Positions 17,990-28,900 of a stretch of DNA of 64,000 nucleotides are shown here, in pieces. The notes under the pieces are model-generated. The model did not search any database, was not told the origin of the DNA, and saw nothing but the letters and a program-made list of their open reading frames with translations. The stretch is from a virus. The position numbers and the translations under genes were made by a program. The number at the start of each line of letters is the position of its first letter. Position 1 is the stretch's first letter. Location: positions 1 through 64,000 of IMG/VR virus record IMGVR_UViG_3300021356_000010; one strand, 5' to 3'.

Positions 17990-18023
17990 GGTGCTGACTA
18001 CCTGCGCCTACTGTCCTAACTTA

Positions 18024-18030
18024 TATTTAG
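18024..18030 (-). promoter_or_regulatory. Late promoter motif CTAAATA before the 2929-aa fibre gene
   Basis: CTAAATA followed by TAAG lies 35 nt before ATG 17989, in the short gap after the 166-aa gene. Sequence and distance match the motifs before gp8 and the DUF4815 gene. Confidence 0.6.
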
Positions 18031-18032
18031 CA

Positions 18033-18533
18033 TCACTGCCATGCAATACTTACTACTTGAGTGCTAACAACCCACTTGATAACATTCGTTGTACCAGCTC
18101 TTGTGGTAGAGTATGAAAATCTATTAGTTCCTCCTAGAGGAGATATCTCCCAAGTTTGTCCTGATGGAATATCATCCTTAATAACAGTATTCATACTTGA
18201 CAAAACAGACACTAAACCAGCATTGTCACAAGTAACAACACTTTCTATCTTTTCAGAATAAACTGTCCCCGAAGGATTGACAGCAATTACATGACCTGTG
18301 ACAAAATTAAGTGTGTTATTATCAATTGTAATTTGAGAACCAACTGTATCCAATTGTAATACAGCTGTATTTACTCCCCTCAATATGTAATTGACGGTTT
18401 TACTATCTGTAAATTCAGCGTTTTTAATTTCTAAAGTATTGAAATCTTTAGCATTTCTAAGTTCATCAACAACGACAGTTTTATCGATAGAGAATCCACC
18501 AACTGAGTCAAATTTATCTTTTGTAGTTGCCAT
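18033..18533 (-). CDS. Conserved virion-associated protein, 166 aa
   Basis: The product starts MATTKDKFDSVGGFSIDKTV and is mostly predicted beta structure with many Val, Thr, Ser and Asn, ending KWVVSTQVVSIAWQ. It lacks a signal peptide and membrane segment. It lies between two giant fibre-like genes, two bases after the 1403-aa gene. I recognise it as a conserved cyanophage protein of this locus, probably a small fibre or baseplate component, but no function is established. Confidence 0.7.
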   Translation of the reverse strand: MATTKDKFDSVGGFSIDKTVVVDELRNAKDFNTLEIKNAEFTDSKTVNYILRGVNTAVLQLDTVGSQITIDNNTLNFVTGHVIAVNPSGTVYSEKIESVVTCDNAGLVSVLSSMNTVIKDDIPSGQTWEISPLGGTNRFSYSTTRAGTTNVIKWVVSTQVVSIAWQ

Positions 18534-18535
18534 TT

Positions 18536-21500
18536 TTATTTCTTAGCGAGTTGTGAAATTACTTTAATATTAACCAAATCATTAGCTGCCACACTTGCAT
18601 CCAAGTCAATATTAATTCTCACGATACCTGCTCCTGTCAATTCAATACCAGTTGAAATGAGCTGACCAGATGATCTTACATTTCCATACTCAGTGTGGAA
18701 TGCATCTGTTCCATTATCTATAACAGCATACTCGATAAATTCTCTCTCACCAGTAGTTGCATTGTTAGCAAAAACTGTTACCTTAGAACCCATTGCGACA
18801 GAAGTTGCATATAAATCAGCACTACCAGAATCGATAGTACCCTTATCCAAGTTAATTGTTTCCGTTACAATCTGATAATCAGCAAGTTCGAAGTCTTTTA
18901 GTTCTCCGTCAAAAACTTTAACTCCAGAGAAGGTTCCTGTGCCAAAACCAATATTGAAATAAACATCACCTTGATCATCCAAACGTAAGACTGGATCTGT
19001 GTTGAGTCCAGAAGAAAGACCAAGATCAAAGTATTGTTTTGATGTATGTAAAAATGTAGTATCTACAGCAGTGTTGTCGAGGGTTGTTGTGGCATTATCA
19101 AATAGAATTGTGGAAGCAGTAAATTCTAGGATATTTGAGACAGGACTGCTAATAGAATCAACTCCGCGCATCTCAAGATTTGCGGTAGTCAAATTAACAG
19201 TATTGTTACCATCGTTATAGAAGAACAATGTGTTCTCATTTGCGCCAGGAGCAGTCTCTGGGATGATGTAAGTATTTTGATCAACGTCTTTTACACCACC
19301 AAGAGAACCCCAGTTAGTTCCATCGTAACCTTCATATGTGAAAGTTGTGGTATTGAAACGAATTGATCCCTGAATAGGAATACCTCTTTCAGCAGTTGTT
19401 CCTGCTGGAATTGCCAAAGTTGTATTAGCATCAACTACAACTTTCTTTCCAGTATTTGGTGCTAGGGTCAGATCACTGACATCTGTGGATATAGTGCTGC
19501 CTACAAGTCTTAGATCACTGCTAATGCTTAATGGTACATCTGTATCAGGACCAATTTTTAAAGTGCCGATCTCCTCAAAAGTTAGATCTGCTACAGCAGA
19601 TGCGGAATACTGTAGAGTTGCAGTTCCATTTGTAAATGTATTGCCACTTGTATTAGTTGGTGGATCTTGTGTTACGCCAGTTGTTCCAGGAGAAATTACG
19701 ATATAAATGTCGTGCTTATACTTTAGATAATCTCCAGCAACAACAGGAGTATTAGCAGTCCAATTTACATACGCAGGAGCAGTTACATTTACAGATCTTA
19801 CTTTTTTAACTTCTACAAATTCTTGATAGAACGGAGTAAATCTTACAGTGTTGTCACCATCATTATAGAACCATAAAGTATTATCGTTTGCTCCTACTGT
19901 TTGTTCTGCTAGAATGTATGTGTTTCCATCTAGGTCTCTAATACCACCCAAGGAAGACCACGAAGTATTCGTAGCACTATATCCTTCATATTGATTTGTA
20001 TCTGTGTTGAATCTAATTTGTCCATCCGCTGCAAATCCTAATGGGGGTCTTGCAGCAGTAGATCCCACTGGAATTGTTAGAGCAGAATTTGCATCTACCT
20101 TTACAACTTTTGTTGCATCTGGAGTTAGAAGTAGATCATCACCTGATCCAACTACGGAAATATTATTATCTACAATAGAAAGAATATTATTTACGTTTAG
20201 TTCGTTAGTAGTTTTTAATACTCCAGTGGTAGTAACATTTCCTGTTAGTGGAACAACTGTGAGTGTAGTGCCATTGACACCACCAACGTAAATATATCCT
20301 GCATCAATATTTAAATTCCCTAGTGGAGAAGATACTGATATATTATTAGTAGAATTTGGAAGAATATTATCTGCTTCTAAATTTGTAAATGTTCCTAAAG
20401 GAGAGGTTACAGATGTATTTCCAGTTACGGTGTCTGCTGTTACCGTTGTAGATGTAACAGATCCAGTTACAGATAATGCACCAGTATTACTTATGGTAAT
20501 TGGAATTGTACTATCAATATCAGTAACTGCAATAGAAGCTTCTATTTCGTTACCAGACAGTCCTGCTGGGTTTGCTACAAGAGCAGTTCTATCTAATTGA
20601 AGTACATCACCTGTATAGTAATTTCTACCAGGATTTGTAATTGTAATACTTTCTAGAGTTCCCTCTTTGGTAATCTCAAACTCAAATCCATCATCTCCAC
20701 CATAATTACCTGGATCTGGTGGTAGTCTTAAAATATCTCCTACTACATATCCAGTTCCTCTATTGACAAATACAATATCGGAAATTGCTCTTCGGTTTGA
20801 GATTCTATATTCAAAACCAGATCCGCTATTTCCTGTAATGGAATTATTGAAAGAAAGAATATCTCCTTCTACGTATCCAGTACCTTCTGTTGTAATTGTT
20901 ACAGTAGTAACTGTACCAACAATTGTGACAGACGTGTATGCTACTAATGCTCCAGATCCAGTTCCACCAAGATATGAGTTATCTACAGTTACTTGGTCTC
21001 CTGACTTCCAATTTGTTCCGCGAGTTGCTATATCCCAAGAAATAATTGAACCGCCAGATACTTCTACATTTGCGGTTTGATCAAAAATATATTGCCCAAT
21101 AGCTGGAGTAGCAGATATTGCAAAAACAATACTTCTTCCATCTGGACCAGTGCTTGGCGTAAGTCCTAATCCAGTAATAGATTGATTTACAACTTCTGGT
21201 GTTATGATTAGCAGTGAATATGCACCAGCAAGTCCAGGAGTACCATAATTCTTTAGTCTGACAATTGTATTGTCTAGTGTTACTCCAAAATCATCAGTAA
21301 GAGCAATGTCATATCCACTATTTGATGCATCTGAAGTATCTAATAAAATAGTTTGGGAATAATCAACAGATGTATTGAGTGCTGTGGTATCAGTACCATT
21401 CAGCAAGTATTGATACTTATCTGTAACTGCTGCTTTTACAATTCCATATGCACCAGCAGCAGAAATTTCTTCGCCAACTGTAAATGTTCCAGTTACTGAT

Positions 21501-22747
21501 GAAAAATAAAGTGCTCCAAGTTGATCACTAAAATTAACAACCGTGCCACTTCCACTTGCACCAACAATAGTATCTCCAACAGCAAATGAGTTTCCTGTGT
21601 TAGTTCCAATGGTGATGGTGCCAGTCATCGAACCATGGTTTCCACAGACATAGTAATAAGTTCCAGCAAAAACTTCACTGGTATCAAAAATAATAGTACC
21701 ACTGTCAGTACCATTGTTTGTTACACCATCAGCAGCAATTAAAACATTTGCTGGATCATATGGTCCTGCTACTGATTGTAAGTAGAATGGATGCCCTGGT
21801 GCGTTAATATTGAATACTAAATAATCTCCCTCTTCGGCAGTAATAGCAACATTATTTCCAGACGTTGCTCCAGCAAAAACAAAATTTGTATTTGCTCCGT
21901 CGTCAGTTACGTTCCACTCGTAACGTCTTCCGTATGTAAATAATAACTCTTTTCTTTGAGCAACTGTTAGGTTGATAGTCTGTGTTGGAACGTTATCAAC
22001 AGGAACACTTGAATATGTGCCATCAACATAACCAGTACCAGCATTAGAGATAGTAGAATTAAATGTAATACTACCAGTTACTTCAATGTCTGCTACCTTA
22101 CCGTTTCCAACTCCACCATCCAGTGCTACATTAGTGTAAGTGCCTGGAAAATATTCGGTTCCACCATTCTGGATAATTCCCTTAGTTGCTACTTCTGTAG
22201 TTACGATTTGGAAGTCAATTGCTGCATTACTTCCTGTTCCACCACCCAGAGGAATGTTTGAGTATGTACCAGTTACATACTCATCAACATTACTGTTTGT
22301 AGTTTCTTGACCATTATATTCTGCGATGACAACAGTTGCTTGAGCTCCTACTCCACTACCACCAAACAAAGCAACGTTGGGGTAAGTTCCTACATCATAT
22401 TCAGATCCAGTCTCTGTAACGCTGAGATACGTATCATCTAGAAAGTTATTCCTTACGAATAAATCATTCTCAAAATATGTACCATAATCATTATATGTAA
22501 ATGCCAATCTATCGTTGCTAACAAATCCGATAGTATTAGAATTATTTTTGTATAAACCTAATTTATTGTCAGACTGAAAGGTCAGTGCTGGAGCAGATTT
22601 TGTACCATCTTGTAGAGAAACTCCTGCTGGAGAAATTGTAGCACCACCCGATCCTCCAGTGAGATCAAATAGATCCTCTGCGATTTCGTTGATTTTGACC
22701 CTTTGTTGCTCAAAGGTGTCAGTTCTGGCGACATTAATTGCTGGCAT
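18536..22747 (-). CDS. Fibre-like virion protein, 1403 aa, with a cupredoxin domain
   Basis: The N-terminus (MPAINVARTDTFEQQRVKIN) is followed by fibre-type segments (SDNKLGLYKNNSNTIGF) and several repeats of the form GTYxNVxLxGGxGxGA. Between residues about 270 and 385 there is a complete cupredoxin-like domain: GHPFY with His319, and YYYVCGNHGSMTGTI with Cys368, His371 and Met374. The Cys-x2-His-x2-Met spacing equals that of amicyanin, and the His-to-Cys distance of 49 is like plastocyanin. The C-terminal two thirds contain repeated GGSG-type and SGDDLLLTPDATKVV-type blocks. The likely role is a tail or baseplate fibre; copper binding is inferred from ligands only. It overlaps the 68-aa gene upstream by 14 nt. 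Confidence 0.8.
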   Translation of the reverse strand: MPAINVARTDTFEQQRVKINEIAEDLFDLTGGSGGATISPAGVSLQDGTKSAPALTFQSDNKLGLYKNNSNTIGFVSNDRLAFTYNDYGTYFENDLFVRNNFLDDTYLSVTETGSEYDVGTYPNVALFGGSGVGAQATVVIAEYNGQETTNSNVDEYVTGTYSNIPLGGGTGSNAAIDFQIVTTEVATKGIIQNGGTEYFPGTYTNVALDGGVGNGKVADIEVTGSITFNSTISNAGTGYVDGTYSSVPVDNVPTQTINLTVAQRKELLFTYGRRYEWNVTDDGANTNFVFAGATSGNNVAITAEEGDYLVFNINAPGHPFYLQSVAGPYDPANVLIAADGVTNNGTDSGTIIFDTSEVFAGTYYYVCGNHGSMTGTITIGTNTGNSFAVGDTIVGASGSGTVVNFSDQLGALYFSSVTGTFTVGEEISAAGAYGIVKAAVTDKYQYLLNGTDTTALNTSVDYSQTILLDTSDASNSGYDIALTDDFGVTLDNTIVRLKNYGTPGLAGAYSLLIITPEVVNQSITGLGLTPSTGPDGRSIVFAISATPAIGQYIFDQTANVEVSGGSIISWDIATRGTNWKSGDQVTVDNSYLGGTGSGALVAYTSVTIVGTVTTVTITTEGTGYVEGDILSFNNSITGNSGSGFEYRISNRRAISDIVFVNRGTGYVVGDILRLPPDPGNYGGDDGFEFEITKEGTLESITITNPGRNYYTGDVLQLDRTALVANPAGLSGNEIEASIAVTDIDSTIPITISNTGALSVTGSVTSTTVTADTVTGNTSVTSPLGTFTNLEADNILPNSTNNISVSSPLGNLNIDAGYIYVGGVNGTTLTVVPLTGNVTTTGVLKTTNELNVNNILSIVDNNISVVGSGDDLLLTPDATKVVKVDANSALTIPVGSTAARPPLGFAADGQIRFNTDTNQYEGYSATNTSWSSLGGIRDLDGNTYILAEQTVGANDNTLWFYNDGDNTVRFTPFYQEFVEVKKVRSVNVTAPAYVNWTANTPVVAGDYLKYKHDIYIVISPGTTGVTQDPPTNTSGNTFTNGTATLQYSASAVADLTFEEIGTLKIGPDTDVPLSISSDLRLVGSTISTDVSDLTLAPNTGKKVVVDANTTLAIPAGTTAERGIPIQGSIRFNTTTFTYEGYDGTNWGSLGGVKDVDQNTYIIPETAPGANENTLFFYNDGNNTVNLTTANLEMRGVDSISSPVSNILEFTASTILFDNATTTLDNTAVDTTFLHTSKQYFDLGLSSGLNTDPVLRLDDQGDVYFNIGFGTGTFSGVKVFDGELKDFELADYQIVTETINLDKGTIDSGSADLYATSVAMGSKVTVFANNATTGEREFIEYAVIDNGTDAFHTEYGNVRSSGQLISTGIELTGAGIVRINIDLDASVAANDLVNIKVISQLAKK

Positions 22748-22940
22748 TTTTGATTAACTCTCGCAGTAAGGCTTTGATTTCAGATACTTCATCCTTCAAG
22801 TTATTTATGTCATCCAACGCGGAATTCAACTGTTTTTGTTTACGTCTCGCTTGGATAGCAGAATCGTCGCGATTCAAGATGGCACCTGTGGTCTCGTCTC
22901 TGACAAGACCATCATGCCCCGACACTTTGATATATGACAT
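22734..22940 (-). CDS. Small coiled-coil protein, 68 aa
   Basis: The product begins MSYIKVSGHDGLVRDETTG and then turns into a charged helix (DINNLKDEVSEIKALLRELI) with heptad spacing. This N-terminal pattern followed by a coiled coil is familiar from cyanophages, where it occurs near baseplate and fibre genes. Its function is unknown; a trimeric adaptor or chaperone would fit. It ends within the start of the 1403-aa gene and follows the DUF4815 gene by 9 nt. Confidence 0.75.
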   Translation of the reverse strand: MSYIKVSGHDGLVRDETTGAILNRDDSAIQARRKQKQLNSALDDINNLKDEVSEIKALLRELIKNASN

Positions 22941-22949
22941 ACGCGGAAA

Positions 22950-25900
22950 TTAGAACGATGCAACAACTCGGATATCTTGAATTTTTGGAACGAATGCAGG
23001 ATCTACTCCCTTCATAACTACCTTCACTGCAAAAGATGAAAACTCTGGTAGGTCAGAAACACTGAATGCAAGTTCTTGATATGAACTTTGCTTTTCTACA
23101 ATTGAAGAAATTGTATTTTCAGGGTTTGCAATTTCTAAAGTATCAGGAGATCCATCTACATTGAAATACTGCCAATCAATATCGTCAAAGTTTTCTTGAC
23201 TCGATGCTTTCTTGAACTTGTACAAGACAGCAACATTAGATACATCCTTAAGGTTAGCAGTCAATCTAACATCAATCGTTGTAGCAGGACTTGAAATAGA
23301 TACTTCCTTGGTAACATACTTAGCAACCGAAGAACTATTCTTAGAAGTATTTTCTGCTACAAACTCAACACCATTGGTGTATGATACAGTGGAGATTTCT
23401 AGGAAAGATGCTTCATCATCTGGTTGATCAGGATACTTAACAAAATCTCCAACACGGAAGATATCAGCAACTTGAGCATTTACAACAGCATTTCTATTGA
23501 ATAGAACGTTGTCGATAATTCTTCCGTTGTAATCATCATTGATAGGTCTAGCATCATTTCTTACAGTTAGTTCCTGTGTCTTATTATTCCAGATAACTGC
23601 TCTACCAGTAATGATATTTTCATATGTTTCTAGAATGATAGATGGATTTCTAGCAACAATTACAGATGCATCATTAATGCTGGTAATTATTTGAGTCAAA
23701 GCACTATCAACAGTGACACCAGATAGTGAGAGTTGATTTCCTAGATCAACTTCCTCACCTTTCTCGAAGATCTGAGAAGTTTTGATTCTAACAAAAACTG
23801 TAGATCCGTCAATCTTAGCAATAGTTCCAGCAGCTTTTGAAGTCTTGCCTTTAATTGTTTGATTGCTCTGAATCTCTGTATTTTGATTTCCAGTCAAGGT
23901 GAAACTGTAGATAGGATAGAAGGAAACAACTTGATTTCTTCTTCCATAGCGATCTTCAGTTCCAGAACCATTCTCAATTCTATTGCTTATTGTCTTAACA
24001 GAACAAGAAGATAGATCGACAAGTGGTGAAAGATATGAGACAGTAGATGATAGAGACAACTTGTATTCTAAAGATGTATCAAGACTATTAAGAGTCTCAT
24101 TGATCTCAGAAGTAACCATCTTCTGGTTTGTGAAATAATGTGGTTCATTCAAGAATGTCTTTTCATAATCTGTCTGAGAATATGATGTATAATTTGTAGT
24201 AGTAGAATCTACAGGAACTACATTTGTAGTTTTAACAGTAGATTCTAATGTGGTTCCAGTGAATGACAGATAATGAACTTGTGGATATAGAGTTTCAAAT
24301 TTTCTATTGTAAGTTGCAAAAACATCGGAACCACCACCAACAGCATTGCCAGCAGACTGGTTTGTTGATCTAATAGTATAAGTATCGATACCAGAATTAT
24401 CAACCTGGAACAATACACTGTTCAGTGTTTCTGCAGTGATACCAGCAGTTTCTTGTGCTCCTCTGTAGAATACATAAGAATTTCCACGATCCTCAAATCC
24501 ATTATCTCTATGCGCGACTTTCACGATAGAATTGTTGTTGCCAAACAATAGAGAAGTTGCATTTGTGTTGGAAGATGCATCTGTCTTGAATGGATTAATA
24601 TCTAGTTTCTCATAACCTAACTTCTCATTAGTAAGAACAAGTTCTGCTGGTCTTGTAATACTAAACTCTGCTCTGTATAGAGTGAATTTAATATCTTCAA
24701 AGATGTCTTCTGTCCAAGTATCAATATTTTGTGATCTATAGACAGAACCTAGAGATGGTTGTGTGGTAATAATTGTATTCGTAGCTACATCAGTTTCCCC
24801 TAGACGAGAAGCCCAAATAGCGTAATCAACAGAATCCGTTTCTACTGCTAGTGCATACTCAGTATCATTTTGCAAATAGATTGGATTATCAAATGCAAAG
24901 TAGGTTGGAGTAGAAGACTCAATTGCACCTGAAACCTCAACGTCATCAATTGCAACACCCATTCTAACTGCTGGGGTATCAATATCAATAAACGTTTCTA
25001 CTTGACATCCTCCTGCCCCATTTCCGATGCCTTTAATTACAACAGCAGGTGGTTCTGTGTATCCAAAACCATTGAGGACTACTTCTGCATTATAGATCTT
25101 GCCGTCTGAAACATCGATTCTTGCAGTAGCTACTGATCCTCCTGGAATTTGAGGACTTTCAATTGTCAAGATAGCACTATCGTAATTTGCTCCTGGGTTC
25201 GTGATTTTTATGTTAGAAACCTTACCACTGTCTTTAGCGATACTTACTGTGAAGTTAGTTCCGTTTGTATTATTAGCAGTGGTGACAGAACCGATTGTTA
25301 GATTTTCATTCTGTTGGAAAGATCTTCCATTATGATTACTCAACACTAGAGTATATACTTGCTCATTTGTTATTGCAATCTTTCCAGTTGATGATGGAAT
25401 TAATTCAACACCATTCTTGTCAATGATCTTCTTGATAGGACCACTTGCTGCAGAACTAGATCCAATTACAGACTCACCAACATCAACTGTTACCGTTCCA
25501 GTAGTGAAGATTTTCAAATACGTATCTGGAGTTAGAGTCTTCTCAGTTCCAGGTACAATATTTTTTCCTGGTTTGTCACCTTCTACATCAGTCAAATATA
25601 CTTTAACTGGAATGTTAGAACTCTTCTTATTAAAGAATAGATCAATACCAGTTACAAACAATCCACCATCATAGTTTTCAACTTTAAATGTTTGTGCTAG
25701 TGGGTTTGGTCTGATTGGATTTTCTGTATTATTATCAACTATCTGAACACCCTCATTTGCCTTGAAGTATGCTGGTTTTGTTGATACGATACCTGAAGGA
25801 TTCTGTGGTAGAACTCCAGTAGCATAGAATTTAACTTCTGCATATGTATCGACATTATTTTTGTTTTCATCAGTAGCACTAGATGTAAATCTAATTGTTT

Positions 25901-28900
25901 TTACACCTGCTGTTACTCTTACTTCCTCGAATGAAGAATCATAATCAACGGTAGCAACATCTCCAGTCCAAGTAGAGTTTTCTCTTGGTGGATGTCCTGC
26001 AGGAACTAGAATCAAACCACTGGCATTACCATTCTCGTCAGTAACAATATCACCATTAAATGCTGATAGGGAGTTTGTTGCAGTTCCAGTAAATCTAAAG
26101 TCTGGATTAACCCATCTGTCAATATTTCTTCCTTCTAAGAATACAGAAACTTTAGTATTTGGTTTTAATCTTCTAAGGACAAATCTAACTGGAATGCTTC
26201 TAGCAAAGAACTGAAGAGAATCGGAAACAATACTGTTACCAACAGTCTTAGATTGGACTCCTTTAGCAACCTCATTGTTTTGTGGATTGACATTAGAAGA
26301 ACTGCCAATAGACGCCATGCTTACAGTTGCATTTGCTTCTAGAGTATTGATTTCTCCAAGAGAAACAATTGAAGTGAAACTTGAAGAAGTTCCTACCCAG
26401 TTGATAGCAAATGAATTGAATAGACTGGAGAATGAATCTCTAATATTTTCTTTTGCAATAAAGATGTTGTAGAGACTTGTATTGGTATTTACAATTAGAG
26501 GTTCTACAGTATCATCATACCACTGATCAATAGATGGATTGATGGAAGCATCACCAACATATTGAATGACAACAAATGGATTTGGATTTAGAGTCTTGGA
26601 AGCAAAATTGTTACCAAGTAGAGATAGTGATGTATATGGAAGAGTAACTACATTGCCAGTCTTCTGATAACCAGCAACTGTTCTTTGATCTTCTCTTGTA
26701 TTGACTTCTCTCAATGCTAGAGAGTCCTCCTTAGACTGAGGTCTAAGAACAGACTGCTGACTGTCAATAGAGCATAAGTAGTCTGCTGAGGAAATATTAC
26801 CAACTCTATGCTCTTCAAAGTTATCGACTAAGAATCCGCTCTTGAATCTATCCAATCCAATGCTATCTTTAACTTGCATGTTGAGAGCTTGTTGCTCAAG
26901 AATGCTAAGTGTTGTATAATACTCAAGACGCTCAATACGCTTCTCCAATTTACCGATGTCACGCATCGTGTAACGACGGTTATCAACTGGAGTAATTCTT
27001 ACATTCTTACTCGAAGATGTGTAAGCAGGGATGTAAGCATAGAAGAGAGGAATTGCATCTTCAATTGGATCTGGTTTGGTTGGGTTGAGAGATGAGTTAC
27101 CTTCTTTGACGATAAACTCACCCTTCTTATTCAAGAACACTCCATCAATACGATCAAGGTATTGAATTTGACTAAAGGAGAATGTGTATTCGAGATTTTT
27201 ATCTGGAGCAGGGGTGCTAGCAATAACAGAACCAGGACCAGAGAACTGACCAGTTGTTACAGATAAAGAAGACTGATCTTGGAATCCTGGAATGATTGCA
27301 TTGCTATCAACTTTTGGTCTAAAGTCTATAACATTTTTCAATTCTAGGTTTCCATGGACAGCAGAATTAAATCCAGGAATTTCATCTTCTGTTACACCAG
27401 CTTCGTGAAGATAACTGTCGATTGTACAGAAGTCTCCCTGAGAGTGCTCGAAGTAATCAAAAGAGATTACCAATTGACCAGAGGTAGCTTCAAATCCTGG
27501 TTTTAGAACAATTCTTGAGACATCTAGAATAGTATCTCTCTGTCCATTATCAAATGTAAATCTATCAGTAACATCGGTTCCAGAAATCAAGTTACCAGCA
27601 CTGTCGATAGTTGGTGCTTGAGATGCAGTTCCCTCATAGACAAAGTTCAACTTGTATGCATCAGAATAAGTCAGAATTTCTACGACCTCACTGTCGTAGT
27701 CTGTTCCTCTGAAAGGAATTACTCTGTCACCAGATGCACTAATAACAATTCTCTTATTTTCTACAGAAGTCTTTAGTCTTGGTTTTGCGTTGGTAACTTC
27801 AATAGTTGATGAAAGTTTTAGTTTAGGGAATGTTCCGTTGGTAGGAATAGTTCCAAAATATGTTGATGGTAACTGAAGACTAATACTACCAGATGTAAGA
27901 CCACTAGCAGTATCAGTAGCGGAAGTAATTTCTACGCTATCAGTAGGAACATAAACAATATCTCCAACTGTCAAGTCTGGTGCATCACCTGGATCTAAGA
28001 CAGTAATAATATAGTTATCTTCATTGAAAGCAACAAATCTCTGAGTACCGAATGGCAACTGAGCTGCAAACGTAATGGTTCCACCACCAGAAGATGCAGT
28101 TGTTACAAAGTCTCTTCTGAAGTAATACTTAATCTTGGTGTCATCACCACCAGCAGAAATTTGTTCTACTTGCTTGCTACCAGTTGGGAAGACTAGAGTT
28201 CCTGCATTTGGATTCTGTACCTTAGGTCTTAGTCTAACAATACTTGTGTTTGTTACATCTCCTGGTAGAGCAATATCTAGATATACTCTGGTCTTGGATG
28301 GTCCAGACTGCTCAGTTGCATACTGTACAACTGCTCTAACGAGATTGTTATCGACATCAGAAAATTGAACAAGGTCTCCCTGCTGTAGAACACCGCTAGC
28401 GTCTGCACTGAAACTTGTGGATTCGATAAACTTATAACCTTTTGATCCAAAGAAAGTAAAATCAGTAACCGATTTAATTTCAGAATAAGTTTGACTATCT
28501 ACTACTAAATCTGCTGTGAATGTATTTGCATTTCCAGATCCGTATTGGCAACCAATTGATTTTACATTCTGTGGTGTGTATGTTGTAACTGCATTTCTAA
28601 CCAGAACTGGAACAATTGCAGCTGCTGTTTGTGGTTGTGCAACTCCCTCTGCCTGCAATGCAGTTACTGCTGGTGGTTGTGCGTATTCAATATTAACAGA
28701 ATTTCTATCTTTGATTTCTACTTTATAAATTTTGCCTGTTGCATCTTCTCCAGCAATCGAGAGTTGAATCTTAGATGAATCATACTCAACTCCATTGATT
28801 AACAGAGTCGATAGTGAAGAATAACCAAGACCTCTGTTCTGAACAACAAAGTGTGAAATAGTATTATTTGTCGCAATCTTGAGAGTATTTCCAGCTTCAT

